NCBI GenBank assembly: GCA_025529335.1
Contig: JAMYHX010000241.1
Location: 1 to 61,388 of the forward strand
DNA from: Rhizopus sp. PT2906
Lineage: Eukaryota > Mucoromycota > Mucoromycetes > Mucorales > Rhizopodaceae
DNA: 61,388 nucleotides
Direction: 5' to 3'
Every line of letters starts with the position of its first letter. Positions within the stretch are counted from its first letter, which is position 1. Under the pieces are notes generated by a model, which had not been told where the DNA came from, ran no database searches, and saw nothing but the letters and a program-made list of their open reading frames with translations. The translations under genes were made by a program, and so were the position numbers. Positions 1-12,300 of the stretch are shown one piece after another.

Positions 1-1121
1 GAAAGACCGAATAAAGAATTTAAACTTTTACAAACAGACTAATATTGAGTTAATTTCAACTCCAAGACAGCCCACCTATTAATATTACGAAAATATTCTT
101 GGCGACGACGAATTTACATTTCATGCAACATGAATTTTGTTCTCACCATGGGCGTATTTATTTTCGATCACAGGCGAATTTACTTTTCGAAAAGAGTGTA
201 TAACACCAGGAATATCATAAAGATCCATTTAGTTGGAGATGGAAGAACAATGTGACGGCTGTCTGGATGAGTTGCACAAAGAACTTCAATATCGCTTAAT
301 AGCAAGTATACGCGATTTGAACCGGGGAGTCAGTAGGTTCAAAAGATTGTAAACGCTAAAGTAACCAATGACATATAGAAGTCAGGTGGAAAAAAAAAAA
401 AGTTGAGAGATTAACCAATTTACTCTGCAGGAATGAAAGGTTGCAAAAGGAAAGTGGACAAGAGAATCTTGTTTTCACGGATTATGTAAAAAAAAAAAAA
501 AAAAGAATCACTGTTACAATGATGACTTATAGTGTGTTTATCGTTCTTGATGCTGTTATCAAGGTGTGTGTGCGTGGTAAAAGAGTCCCATTGACTGCTT
601 TGGCATATACGCTGAGAATTAAATGACTGCGGTTAAAACTTTATCATTCGAGGCCTATGAAGGTATTCATCAAATGGAACAATAGGGCAAATCATGCAGA
701 GTAAGATGGATGTGTCCAAGGTCGCTATTAGAAAATTTGACATGTTGGCGGATAGTTACAGGAAATCAAATGGCTGCAGGATAGCATACAAGGTCACGCT
801 TAATGCAACCTAGTAGCTTTACCATGAGCGGTATCAAAGTAAGCAAGAAATGGGATTATTTCTATAATAAATATAAAAGAAAGTCTTACTGTTATTATTA
901 TGAAGAATGAATGCCTAAACATGTAATCTTTTTAATGTTTGTTGTAATTAAAAAGATAGAAATCATACAAGTATGACAACATAAAGAGAGTAACAGTATG
1001 TCTCTTTCATAAATGACTCTTTTGCCCAGTAGTTCAACTAAAATAATTGGATTAAAGGAAGAAAGAGAGTATTTTTTTTATCACAGTCAGAAATTCAAAA
1101 AACCGATCAAAGCCAGCCTTT

Positions 1122-1123
<2 letters not shown>
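1..1123. other. Gene-free AT-rich stretch
   Basis: No convincing gene on either strand; open frames are short and lack splice-consistent extensions. Around 160-260 a fragment after a splice-acceptor-like CACAG reads TGEFTFRKE and resembles TGEITFKRE near 26,065, so this may be a decayed copy of a repeated sequence. Confidence 0.5.

Positions 1124-1175
<52 letters not shown>
1124..1175. repeat. Poly-T homopolymer, 52 nt
   Basis: An uninterrupted run of 52 T begins after the C at 1123 and ends 17 nt before the ATG of the U1-C gene. It is by far the longest homopolymer in the window. Its exact length may be unreliable in a sequence assembly. It could lie in the leader or promoter of the U1-C gene. 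Confidence 0.9.
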
Positions 1176-1192
1176 CTTCAGTCTCAAGCAAA

Positions 1193-2046
1193 ATGCCAAA
1201 ATACTATTGTGGTAAGTTTAAATTGAATATAAACCTATTTGCTTTAACCCTTTTATTTCTTTGTTTCTTAATAGAATATTGCGACATTTTCTTGACTCAC
1301 GACAGCTGTAGAGTATACATACATTATGTTTAATGGACACTTGAACTAATTTGTACATGTTAGCATCTGTCAGAAAAGCACATAATGCAGGAAAAAACCA
1401 TATTTTAAACGTTAGAAACTATTATGCTGGTATTATCAATATAACCACTCTTTGATGCACCCCATACGATTAATATACACATTATAGAGATCAGTCAGGA
1501 TAAAGCACAGGCTATTATTGATGAGATCACTAGAGCTTATGAAAACGCATCAGCAGGTAGACAGAAAAAAAAAAGGAATAACAAAGAAATAGTATACTCA
1601 CAAAACAATAGTGTTGCCCCTTCAATATGCTGGATATCCTCAATATGGAGCACCATGTAAGCTACAAAAGGATAAAACATATCTGATTAATATGTAACTA
1701 ATATCCATATAGTTGGACCACCTGGACTTATGAATAGACCACCTCCACCTCATATGATGCCTAGACCTGGATTCCCTTTCCCACCTCCACCAGGACAATT
1801 TATGCCACCACCACCCGGATTCCGCCCTCCTCCAGGTAAAATAAAGGAACATTACGCGTTCTTTAGCCGTTATTGATCCCCATATGTACAGGTCAAAGGC
1901 CTCCCGGTCCACCTCCACCTGGTATGTTTCCAAATGGTATGCCACCACCTCCACCTGGCTTCTATCCTCCTGGACAAGCACCGTTACCACCTCCAGGACA
2001 ACAACAGCATCAACAACATCAATTACCTCCAGCATCGACAACTTGA
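1193..2046 (+). CDS. U1 small nuclear ribonucleoprotein C (U1-C)
   Basis: U1-C stabilises pairing of U1 snRNA with 5' splice sites in the nucleus. Seven exons (1193-1211, 1275-1307, 1364-1429, 1488-1556, 1612-1656, 1713-1835, 1892-2046) join to 510 nt, giving 169 aa. The N-terminus starts MPKYYCEYCDIFLTHDSSSV and carries a U1-C-type zinc finger with ligands C6, C9, H24 and H30, the family spacing. Then follow HILNVRNYYAEISQDKAQ, a typical U1-C helix, and a tail rich in Pro, Gly and Met (PPPPPG-type repeats) as in animal and fungal U1-C. The first exon is only 19 nt. All introns are GT-AG. A poly-T tract lies just upstream. The identity is firm because the finger spacing and helix match; the tail exon borders are good to a codon or so. 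Confidence 0.93.
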
Positions 2047-2187
2047 TGATAATAAAGTGCATTTGATTTTCCCTTTTATTTTAATCCACGTGTCCGTTCT
2101 AATCTGAGGCAGAAAAAAAAAATAACAGTTTCTACACCTTTCTTTTTTATTTTTTTTTATTCTTTTCTTTCTCCTTTGAGTATCAAA

Positions 2188-3423
2188 ATGGGGTCATTCT
2201 TTTCAAAAGAAAAGGTAAAAACATACTTAAAACACAATAAAGAGAGAGAGAGAGAGAAAAGGAGTAGTAGTTAAAGTGTTTATAGACAGATTCCAAGGAT
2301 TATGAAAAAATCCTGTCTGAACTAGACAATAAAATTCAGAAGGCAGAATCAAGACTGTCAGAGATTAAAATACGTCAGAGAAGGACAAGCTTCATGTGGA
2401 TAATCTATTCACTCATCATTTGGGTGTTTTGTCTTGTTTATCTGTTTAGACAAGTGAACGATCCATTTAATAGCGCCGAAGACTATTTGATACCATCCTT
2501 ACCTGTTGTCTTATTACCTTTAGGCATCTATTATATTCGAAGAGGCTTGATTTATTTTTATGATATGAAGCAAAAGAAAGAAGAAGCAAACTTGTCAGTG
2601 CTTCGAAAAGAACAAAAAGAAAAGATTGAAGAGCTCAAAAAGAAGACATCCTATTATACAACACAATCCTTAATAGAGCGTTATGACGAGGTATCAAAAA
2701 AGAAGAAGGATGAGGCTGCAAAAGAAAGTGGACAAGATTTACGTCAGAGAAAGCCAGGTATATACACTTTATGCATATATGCAAAGATTTTTGTGGTTCT
2801 CATGATCTTTACTATAGTTTCTATGCCTGTCAACAGACCTATTCCTCCCCTTCAACAACAACAGCAACAACAACAACAACAACCATATCCTCGTGCTCCT
2901 ATTCCACAACAAGCTATACAAAACTATAGTAACCAACAAAAACTCACTCAACCTAATATTCTTCAACAGCCAAGGGTCGAGCCTCGATGGTATGATAAAT
3001 TGGTAGATGCTTTAGTGGGTGATGCAGGTCCTGAGACAAAATATGCCTTAATCTGTAACCACTGCTTTGCTCACAATGGTCTAGTCTTGCAAGAAGAATA
3101 TGATACGATTCGTAAGTATTTTTCTGATATGCACATGGGTAAAGTATACTGATTAGATAATAGAATATGTTTGTCCCGTCTGTAAGCAATTCAATCCTTC
3201 ACGCAAGTCAAAACAAGTCATACCCAAAAACATCTTGGAAGAAAACAACACAGACGAAAAGGAACATAAGCCAAGTGAAAAAGAGATTGAAGATGTCATT
3301 AAACAACTTAAAAAGGAGGTTGAAGAAGATGAAAAGAAGGGGTTAAATACGATTGCCTCTCGTGTGAGACATCGACGTAGTGCGAACAGTGATGCTGAAG
3401 ATACAGATAATGAGGATAAATAA
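2188..3423 (+). CDS. Lunapark-family ER junction protein
   Basis: Lunapark stabilises three-way junctions of the tubular ER. Four exons (2188-2214, 2286-2757, 2818-3111, 3164-3423) give 350 aa. The start MGSFFSKEK is a likely N-myristoylation signal (Gly2). A short coiled coil precedes two membrane segments (about residues 45-65 and 75-97) joined by a short loop, followed by a second Lys/Glu-rich coiled coil (about 100-165). A poly-Gln/Pro linker leads to a C4 zinc ribbon, CNHC ... CPVC, the hallmark of the family, then an acidic tail with RHRR. The 60-nt intron at 2758-2817 is a multiple of three without a stop, so an unspliced form stays in frame. It converges with the CTR gene, 51 nt away stop to stop. 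Confidence 0.9.
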
Positions 3424-3474
3424 AAGAATAAATGCCCTCCTTTTTCTTTCTTTTTATTATTATTATTATCATTA

Positions 3475-4104
3475 TTAATGACATTGAATAGACTTGTTTA
3501 CACCTAATTTGCCATTACCAAAGAAGTAATGACCAAAGCCTGCACCTAACACGGTGGCAATCATGAGATATCCATTATAGGTCATAAAGACCAACATCAG
3601 CCAAAAGCTAATTCCAACTAGAATAGCATAAATAGCTGATCGAGCCAATTCTCTCTTATTTGATAGTCTACTTTGAATTGTTTAGTAAAAAAAAAAAAAA
3701 AAAGCAATATAAATACAATGCAACCTTGTATATTGCTGATAAGCATAGACCACATTCTCTTGTTCTTGTTCTTCTTCATTGGACTGACTATTACCATTTC
3801 TTTGAAACAGGGCAGATTGTTGCCAATTGCTTTCAAGCGCGGCGGCATAAGCACGTATCCATTCATAAAAGGCAGCAATAATGAAAATGGCAATACAAGA
3901 GATTAATAAACTCCATGGTCCTGAAATATGCCACCATTGGAATACAACACACGTATCTTCTACTTGCCAGTTAAACAGCATCTTTTTTTTTTATGCATGT
4001 GGTTAACATTTAGTTGAATGTAGATGAAGTAAGAAACTTACATTCATTTTACAAGTGGGACCTGAAGGCATTTGATGTCCACCATGTCCTGAATGATCTT
4101 CCAT
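3475..4104 (-). CDS. CTR-family copper transporter
   Basis: High-affinity Cu(I) uptake or vacuolar export channel, trimeric, in plasma or vacuolar membrane. Three exons (4042-4104, 3725-3981, 3475-3670) total 516 nt, 171 aa. The N-terminus is rich in His and Met (MEDHSGHGGHQMPSG), as expected for copper capture. CTR hallmarks follow: MLFNW ... VFQWWHI before TM1, a cytoplasmic Gln/Glu-rich loop, MLVFM (the MX3M copper filter) in TM2, and GAGFGHYFFG, a GxxxG helix-packing motif, in TM3. The 54-nt intron between the second and third exons contains a long A run. Size and layout fit filamentous-fungal Ctr2/Ctr3-type proteins; cellular location cannot be told from sequence. Confidence 0.92.
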
Positions 4105-4559
4105 TGTTTATTATTGAATGTTGAAGAAAGGAAAGAAAAAATAAAAAATAAAAGTAATAAAAAATGAAAAACACTTGATTTATATATGAATGCCTCTCGT
4201 CACTTTGTCAAGGCTTTATCCATTCGGATCCTCGATAATAGCAAAAAGGTCTCATAGTTCTCCCCACCCCTCTCTTTCTCTTTCCCCCTCTTTTTTTTTT
4301 TTTGTCTTGTCATAATGTCTTTCTCATGCTTCTCTTTTTCTCTTTTTTTTTTTTCATTTATCAACAGTCAGAAAGATTGTATGACTAGGTAGTTTACTTG
4401 TATGTGGCACATTTGCACTTTTTGTTTACTTTTTACAATAAGAAAAAGACAAGGATCATCTCCCTTTAGAATATGACGTACGTATACGTTGATTATAATA
4501 TACTAATTATTATCGTTATTTATTTAAAATTAGTTTAAAATCGGGGAACTCTGTCTTCT
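4105..4559. other. Intergenic; likely CTR promoter
   Basis: This 455-nt gap lies upstream of the minus-strand CTR gene and downstream of the PalI-like gene. It has several T-rich runs but no open frame worth calling. I looked for but could not firmly identify a copper-response element. Confidence 0.4.
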
Positions 4560-5644
4560 CTACCCATAATAAGGTTGCGGCTTTTGGCTATATCCTCCTT
4601 GGTGATACGCTTGTGGTGTGGGTGAATAGTTATCATAGGAAGGATGATAGGCATCATAAGCATTAGGGGTCTGAGGTTGATAATCTACCTTGGCTTGATA
4701 ATAAGGCTGATAGGCTGCATTACTATCAGGTTGAATGTGATACGAAGGATAGTGAGGTGATGGAGAAGAGACAGCTTGTCCATAATTATTGTAACTTTCG
4801 TGCTTGACAAATGTATCATTTGCTTTGGTTGCGCTAGTATAATCGTATGTTGTATCCTTTTGTCGACCTTTATGAGTAAACAAACTGACAAGGAAGCAGA
4901 TAAAAGTCAGTATGTTGCATGCGATACCGATGCCAACCATATAGATGGCTGGACCCCATTGATGAGATACGGCTTGAACTTGCTTTTCTGTGTCAGCAAG
5001 TCCTATCCAGAATGCAGCAATAGTAATAGCTAAACCAGCAGCTCCAGTAAAGAAAGAGAGTAGACTTGCAAAAGATCCAATGAATGGAATAAGATTGTTT
5101 TGTCGATGCTTACGAATAACTAAAGTGCCTAATAATATCTAATTAAAAGACCTAATCTTATTTCCCAGTCGTCCTATCCATAAATATTTACAAAAGAAGG
5201 CAACAAAGGAGAGTATGACGGCTGGCATGATCAACACGATACACTTGAACAGTGTCATATTCGTGTTTGATATAGCATTTGAATAATTAGAGAGAGTCGT
5301 CGTGATATTAACATCATCAACGCCATTAACTGCAACAAATTGTCCTGCATCTATAATAATATAATATAGACGATAAATACATGTTATTAAAATGACTGTA
5401 ATTAACTACCAAATGAATAAGCTGGTGTCTTGGAAGTACAGGAGTGAGGTTGATCCATATTTTTGTAATAAAGACATGAATTATAAACACCGTATCTTAT
5501 TGATCTACCAGTCATTGATTGTTTAATTTCGACCAGGTAGATCTTATTGAGAACAGATGTAGAAAAAGTAGTGCCAATATTGGCTAATAGCAATAGTACA
5601 AGTGAGCATACACTAGCTATAAATCCAATAAATCGTAAATCCAT
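4560..5644 (-). CDS. SUR7/PalI (Rim9)-family four-TM membrane protein
   Basis: Three exons (5410-5644, 5192-5350, 4560-5128) sum to 963 nt, 320 aa. A first membrane helix (about residues 5-25) leads into an extracellular loop with YLVEI and a GVYNSC motif with further Cys, as in the SUR7/PalI claudin-like family. Three more helices follow (around IVLIMPAVILSF, ASLLSFFTGAAGLAITIAAF and GIGIACNILTFICF). The cytosolic tail is rich in Tyr, Pro and Gln with repeated YxP-type units (YQPYYQ, YQPQTP, YSPTPQ). PalI/Rim9 proteins help the PacC/Rim101 pH pathway and SUR7 proteins mark eisosomes; sequence alone does not separate these. The middle junction uses the acceptor ATTATTAG to keep frame. Confidence 0.72.
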
Positions 5645-5776
5645 AAAGAAATAGAATTAAAGAGAAGAATAGGGGAAAAAGAAGAAAAAGAATGAATCAT
5701 TTATTGAGTGAGAATATTACTTGTATCACCTCGATGTGCCTGTACGACAATCGACGCCAATATCAAATCAACAAAT

Positions 5777-7390
5777 TCACTCAGCAGTGACAACAGGTTG
5801 CCTCCTTCTTCCTTGTACCCCTCGTCCATGATTCGGTGTCCATGGTCCCAAACTATCATTGGCATAGAAATCCATTGGGTAGACATCTTGCCAGTCTGCT
5901 TTACCTAACGCAACAGATGCTTCATAAGGTGTAAGTAATGGTTTAGGGAACGCGTATCCCCAATCAATCGAGAGTCGAGGGCAGGCAATTTGAATCCAAC
6001 TATTGATATATTAATACATCTTTTTTGAAAGGCAATATTTGCTACTTACGCATCTACATCATCAAATTGTTCGAGTTTTCCAGGGAAGATCTCCGATAGA
6101 AGAACATTCACCGAGTCCTTGCCTTGGTCTCTAATCAGCTGTTCAAGGTATTCCAAGATTTGTGGCTTGCCCTGACGACCTAGTGTTCCCAGAATCAGAC
6201 CATACTTTTTAGCCGTTTTGGCCGTTGTGATCGCGTGTTTACGAAGTGAGTGCATCTCTTGATGATCATATCTTTCACGAGTAAAAGTCTTTGCATATGG
6301 ATTATATCTATTTAAAATGGTTAGCTTCTTGATTTCAACATCTTTGATCTTTTTCTTTCTTACTGGAAGGCGGGTAAATCGGGGTTATGAATCAAGATAG
6401 ATTCTAGATGAAATCTTCCGTCACCAATGCACACAATTACATCCGTATCGGTCAGTTTAGGAGATGTACAGCCTAAGATTTCGCCCGGTGAAAGTGGTTT
6501 GGATTGAGGAATGGTTACTGTGAAATCTTGTTCTAGAGATGCTTTGGACGCTTGCAGCGCAGCTGCAAATTGGATCGTGCCTACCAAACACAGTCTTTTT
6601 CCTTTTTCGAAATTTCGCTTTACGGTATCAATGAAATGTTGTGTATCAATGCCAATATCTACAAATACGTAAAGTGTCTCTATGGTTGTAATATCTACAG
6701 GAACTAGGCAACTGTGGCCATAATGAACTAGAAAATCGCAACCGAGTGCACGAGCCGTATAGTCATCAATACAACATGCTCCATAGGTGACATCGCCCAT
6801 AATCAATGTTTCTGCATTACAAAATCTAATAAAAAGCATATATCAACAGAATGTTTCTCTATCTTTTCTTTTTCTTTTTACGTTTCCAAAATGTCTGAAA
6901 TTAAACATGCAAACATCATCAACCCTTCTGGAAGCTGAAGTGCCACTTTGAAAGAATAAGTTACTGTTGATTTATTTTTTAAAGGCATGTGTATATATAC
7001 CTCGCTTAGCATTAGCTTTTCGTACTCTCCATACTGTTTTGTGAATTTCAAAATTATAGTTTGATGGAATCTATGCATAACTTCTTTAGAAAAAGGAAAG
7101 CTAAATACTCTACATGTACATATACCTGTTCAATAGCTTTGTTTAGTAAAGGATCTTGCAAGATTTCATCGGGAACTTGATTAGCAACACGATTTGATCG
7201 TGCTCTCGGAGCTTCTAAAGGAGAAATGCTGGTTTAATTAAAGATTGATCAACTCGATAAACACTTTACTTGCAAATCCAACAGCTCCTTCTTCAATAGC
7301 CTCTGCATCGTTTGTTGTTTGATTTCTTTTAGCTTTGCCTACAAATCTCTTTCTAGGCTTTACTGTCGCTGACTTTTCTTCTACTGACAT
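5777..7390 (-). CDS. DPH1: Diphthamide biosynthesis protein 1 (Dph1)
   Basis: Dph1 with Dph2 transfers the 3-amino-3-carboxypropyl group of SAM to a histidine of elongation factor 2, the first step of diphthamide synthesis, using a radical [4Fe-4S] chemistry. Seven exons (7270-7390, 7126-7214, 7001-7070, 6882-6945, 6364-6825, 6050-6307, 5777-5999) sum to 1287 nt, 428 aa. Signature stretches include NYNFEIHKTVWRVRKANAKR, LQLPEGLMMFAC, GDVTYGACCIDD (first cluster Cys), HYGHSCLVP, LGTLGRQG, and ACPRLSIDWGYAFPKPLLTP (third cluster Cys), ending with the conserved YPMDFYANDSLGPWTPNHG. Length and motif order match the family. The apparent open frame past 5777 on this strand is out of frame with the real ending. 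Confidence 0.95.
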
Positions 7391-7849
7391 TTTCCTTCAA
7401 AGGGCGGGAACGGATAAAGAAAAGGAATAGATGCCGTCTCAGAGTTGCATTATTAGACCACCGTCCGTCTAAGCCACCGAGCCGACATTTTGCTCTCTAT
7501 TTTTTATTTCAGTCAATGAAATACATCAGATACTACAATGGCTATCATGGGAACAACATAAAACCATAAGCTCTATTGTTAACTCTAGATTACATTCCAT
7601 TGAAAGGCAACAGAGGTGCAGCCGTGTGCCTAATCATCATTTTACTGTCCTGTCAAAATACGATCTCCGCTGAATGCATTAAAAATTCATGTGGGACTAT
7701 CCCTCTGTGTGATGAGTGGAGCTTGAGTTTCCTTTTTTGGGGAACCTTGAGCTGTCCCCCTGGGCATGAAATCGAGAGGATGGCCTGACAAAAAACACAC
7801 CTCTTTCTTCATTCCCCCTTCTCTCTCTCTCTCTCTCGCTACAAGCCAT
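7391..7849. promoter_or_regulatory. Divergent DPH1/COX15 intergenic region
   Basis: A 459-nt gap between divergent starts. It must hold both promoters. A CT-repeat tract at about 7821-7838 lies 12 nt upstream of the COX15 ATG, a common fungal leader feature. The open frame at 7576-7788 has no recognisable content. Confidence 0.5.
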
Positions 7850-9256
7850 ATGCTTAGAACTGCATTTCAACGTTCCTTATCGGGACTTATCAAGCGTCCT
7901 TGGACACCAATGACAAGGCCAATGTCAACACTCAAGATTCAACCTATGCGCAGACCATGTCTCGCAATGATACCAAAGAGCAACATTTTCAAAACCCAAC
8001 AAAGATTGATCCAGGTGTCTGCAGCACAGACAGTAACAAAGCCCATTGTTGGATACTGGCTCTATTTTAATGCTGGTCTTGTCTTTGCAATTGTCGTCGT
8101 CGGTGGATTGACACGTTTGACCGAAAGTGGATTATCCATCACGGAATGGAATGTTATTTCAGGTATGAAACCCCCTCGATCGGAACAGGAATGGGTAGAA
8201 GAATTTGAAAAGTACAAGCAATTTCCAGAGTATAAGCTGTAAAGTATAATATCCCAAAAGAGACATACAAAGTAAGGAAGAATTAACGAAATAATATAGT
8301 CTTAATCGCCACATGACCTTGGACGAATTCAAAAATATATTTTATTGGGAATGGTCTCATCGTATGATTGGCAGATTCATCGGAATGTCCTTTATTGTGC
8401 CTGGTTTATATTTTGCTTCAAAGGGGTACATGACAAAACGAGTCATGAAGCAGACATTTGGTATTTCATGCTTACTAGGTTTCCAGGTAAAACAATACAT
8501 AAATGAATAGACATAACATCTGACCATGATTCTTTTCAGGGCTTCATGGGTTGGTACATGGTCAAATCAGGACTATCGGAAGCACTCATGAAGGAACCCG
8601 GAGCTGTGCCTCGTGTGAGTCAATACCGACTGACAGCTCACTTGGCAACAGCTGTTGCTATCTACGGCAGCACCATCTTTGTTGCTGCAGATATTCTCCG
8701 TCAACACAAGATTGCCACGGGTCAATACCCATCCTCGACCGCGTCCATGCTGAACAATCCTGTCTTGAAGCGATTCCGTATCGCCTCTCACAGTTTGGGC
8801 GCTCTCATCCTGTTGACTTTGCTCTCCGGTGGTTTAGTAGCCGGTCTGGATGCTGGATTGATTTATAACGAGTTCCCTTTTATGGGTGAAGGCCTTGTTC
8901 CCCCAAAGTCAGAACTCTGGTCAGACTTTTACGTCAAGCCCAATGATAACGGCAAATGGCGCAATTTCCTCGAAAACCCTACGACTGTCCAATTCGATCA
9001 TCGAACCTTGGCCGAGACTACAGCCACCCTCACAGCTGCTCTCTGGGCTTACTCTCGAAGACTGCCGTTGCCCAAGAACGCTCGATTGGCTGTAAATACG
9101 ATGATGGGTGCTGTTATCGTTCAGGTCACCCTGGGTATCTCTACCTTGATTTACATGGTTCCTATTGAATTAGCTGCTGCTCATCAAGCTGGTGCTCTTG
9201 CCCTTGTTACTTCAAACTTTTGGTTAATACATGCTTTACGTCGTGTTCCTTTATAA
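7850..9256 (+). CDS. COX15: Heme A synthase Cox15
   Basis: Converts heme O to heme A in the inner mitochondrial membrane for cytochrome c oxidase. Exons 7850-8238, 8300-8486 and 8540-9256 total 1293 nt, 430 aa. The N-terminus is Arg-, Ser- and Thr-rich and nearly free of acidic residues (LRTAFQRSLSGLIKR), a mitochondrial presequence. Family marks: VVGGLTRLTESGLSITEW, the EWSHRMIGR segment with a heme-ligand His, the QGFMGWYMVKSGL loop, RLTAHLATA, IASHSLGALILLTLLSGGLVAGLDAG, FDHRTLA and AAHQAGAL, giving the paired-His pattern of the CtaA/Cox15 family over eight helices. I chose the ATG after the CT tract; the frame stays open further upstream but that part resembles leader sequence. Confidence 0.96.
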
Positions 9257-9353
9257 AATATATTTTATTATTAGAAGCAGAAGATTATAGATATAAATAT
9301 AAATAAATGTATAAAAATGGATTTCTCTAGATATTTTTCTTTAATAGTAGATT

Positions 9354-12300
9354 TTACAAGAAGCGAGCCAATTCGCTTGAGGCAATGTTTAAATCAGGTC
9401 TCTGAGTGTTTAAGGCACGGATGAGCTCGATCAAGTGGTTTCTAGTGCCTTCCTTTAATTGCTCATTATCAGAAAGAACTTGAGCAAAGATGTGAAGGAA
9501 TTGTGGCAAATTGTTAAAGACCTAATAATTAAGTTAGGCTTTGCTTCTTTTTTTTTTTTTTTTGAGAATGATGAACTTACGTATGTGTTGTTTGCGCCAA
9601 ACAATTTAAAGATACATTCAAACACAGGCTGGTTTTCTTCATAATCAGCCTTCAAGGGTAAAGCATTTATGAATACAGGTAATACTTGATCCAAGGGCAC
9701 AGCTTCAGGATGAGCAATGATCATTCGAGCAACGGCACCTGCGGCATTATCTGTCGTGTTGGGTAAGGTTTGGTTATTAAACAAGGGAGAAAGAGCAGTT
9801 AACAAGGCAGGATAGTGTCTATTAATAAAAAAAAATGAGTTAAAGTTTAAAAAGAATATCATCAAACTTACGCGCTCAAGTCAACTTGGGTATGAATAGT
9901 CAAGCAACCTAAAGCAAATGCAGCATTGCTACGGACAAGCTCATCTTCATCACCGCAAGCCTTAACAAAGACTTGTAAGAGACGCTCTGTATGAGGGGTA
10001 ATAGCAGACTTGATGCCAACGATACATTCACCTAAACAGCCGACAGCCATGGCTCTTTCAGTCTGGCTCTTGGTAGGCTTGTAGTACTTTAAGATGTAAG
10101 GCAAAAAGACTTCAAAGGAAGTAGTAAAGTTGGGTCCGACAGTTTCACACAAGGCAGCGACAAGGTCGCTAGCAGAACTGATGAGCATTGCTTCTGATTC
10201 CAAATCATCATCTTCCTCATCAAAATCACCTTCATCAAAGGCTTGTTGACAAAGAGACTTCTTTTGATAGATTTCTAACAAGTTGTTGCAAATATCCTCA
10301 AGACACTCGTTAACGACAATAGGTCCCATCAGACGAAGGGCAGCAACAAACTCGAGGCAGATTTGAGCAGCAACCGAACGATCATCTTCTTCCTTCCACA
10401 GTTCGATCGTCATGGGCACAATGGAATTGATCAATGTCTGGACATTTTCATGGACTGTGTATGAAGCAGGCACACCAGGAGTCCAAGCAGTAGGATTAGA
10501 CATGGTGTAAGCCGTCTTGAGGAAAGTAAACAAGCTCTGTGTAGCTGATTTACGAACACCGTCAAACAGATGGCTCGAAAGCTTTTGCAACTCGGCCAGG
10601 GAGGTTTCGACATAGGGCAAGAAGTGACTCTTGGTATTAGCAAATAGCTCTCCAAGGGCATCCACCGCAAATTCTTTTTCGTCTGCCAAGGGAGAATTGA
10701 AGCTAAAGTTTTCAAACTCGTCTTCCAACTCGTCATCGACACCACCTGTTGTTAAATCGATTTCTTCTTCGACAGCAGCCTCAGACTTTTCTTCGGCCTT
10801 ACAAGTTGAAATGATTTCAGGAACGATCGTGGGTAAGAAAGGAGCAAATTCTTCACCAAACACACGGACGAGGTTCGAGAAGAGAGCAAAAGAGCATTCA
10901 CGAAGACGGGCTGATTCGAGATGAAGTTGTTCGATAGCCAGGTTCATGATATCTTGTGTGTAGGGACGGAAAGCGTCAGCACCAACTGCTTCAGCAATTG
11001 AACCAGCGGCATCTGTGGCAACACTACGGAGCAAGTGGTCATCTGCAGGTTCCTTTGTTGACATGAATTGAACAATACGTGGCAACACTTGCAAAAAGTA
11101 AGGATGGAAAGCTTCGCCTGCAGCATGAGCAGCACTACCGATCGCAGCAATCACAGTAGCTCTTGTTTCGTTTTGATTGGCGTTGTCCAGAAGGAACAAG
11201 AGCTTCTCCATCAACAGAGGAAGGTATTGGATGATATCGGATCCTAAACCGTCAAGAATGGCATCGAGCGCGTTACATGCGTGCTTGGTTACTTCGGCAT
11301 TGTTATCGTTCATTAGGTTGAATACGAGAGGAAGCAAGACTTGGTGGTGCTCGGATACATCTGAGGGCATCTCATCAGCAAGACAACCAAGAGCCATACA
11401 GGCAGCACGACGGACGATGATCTCTGGATCTTGAAGACTGCCACAAACCAAGGGAAGGAGCTCATTTAGTTTGGTGGAGATGATATCAGTACATCCTTCA
11501 ACCGTCACAGCAAAGGCCATCATGGCAGCCTTACGGAAACGAGGATCAGGGTTTTGGACATAATTCAAGACAAAAGGCATAACAATAGGAAACACCTGTT
11601 GAGGAGGGATGTTGGTGGCCAAAGCATTCAGAACCTTGAAAGCAAGGCGTGAAGGAGAGTCTTCGTCAACGTCTTCAGGGTCTTCTTCAGTACCGATGGG
11701 CATTAACTTTTCAACGATATGACCAACCAACTTCATTTGTCTAATCTTGTGTTGTTTGTAAACGGCAGCCCACATCAAGAAGGATAATGCCAAGACACGT
11801 ATTTCATCATCCAAGGTGGTGTTGGATCCAACTGTCAAGAAGAAATCAATCAAATGAGCCAAATGCTCAAACAATAAGGGGGCATCCAACATGAGCAAAG
11901 TGTCGAATACTTCAAAAATTTTGCTTGCATTATCAGTATCGCCGTCCTTGATACATTGCTCCAACACATTAACCATGCTGGGGATAATAGCTCTGAACAT
12001 CTTGATCGTAGACTTGTCTTCGCTATCAACAAATTCGGATAATTTGCCGAGAACCAATACGGTGGTGATTCTAACTGACTTGCTTTCTTGGTCAACAATC
12101 GTCTTGTTAAATAATTCAAAGAGTGAAGTAGTGTTGTTCATGAAGAAATCAGCAATGACTTCAAATAAGGTATAAAGACAGTACAAACCGATCTCACGAT
12201 GGGCAGGGTTCTGGCTGGAACAGGATTGGTGCAAGAATTCGAGCAAGGCTGGCCATTTATTATCTGGCATATCAATACCTGCCACAGTTGATATTACTCG

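Noticed and set aside
441..626. Frame with a Lys run
   Set aside because: Short, built on a poly-A run, no splice-consistent extension or family resemblance.
1640..2062. Minus-strand frame of 140 aa
   Set aside because: It lies over the U1-C exons; the plus-strand spliced model with C6/C9/H24/H30 is decisive.
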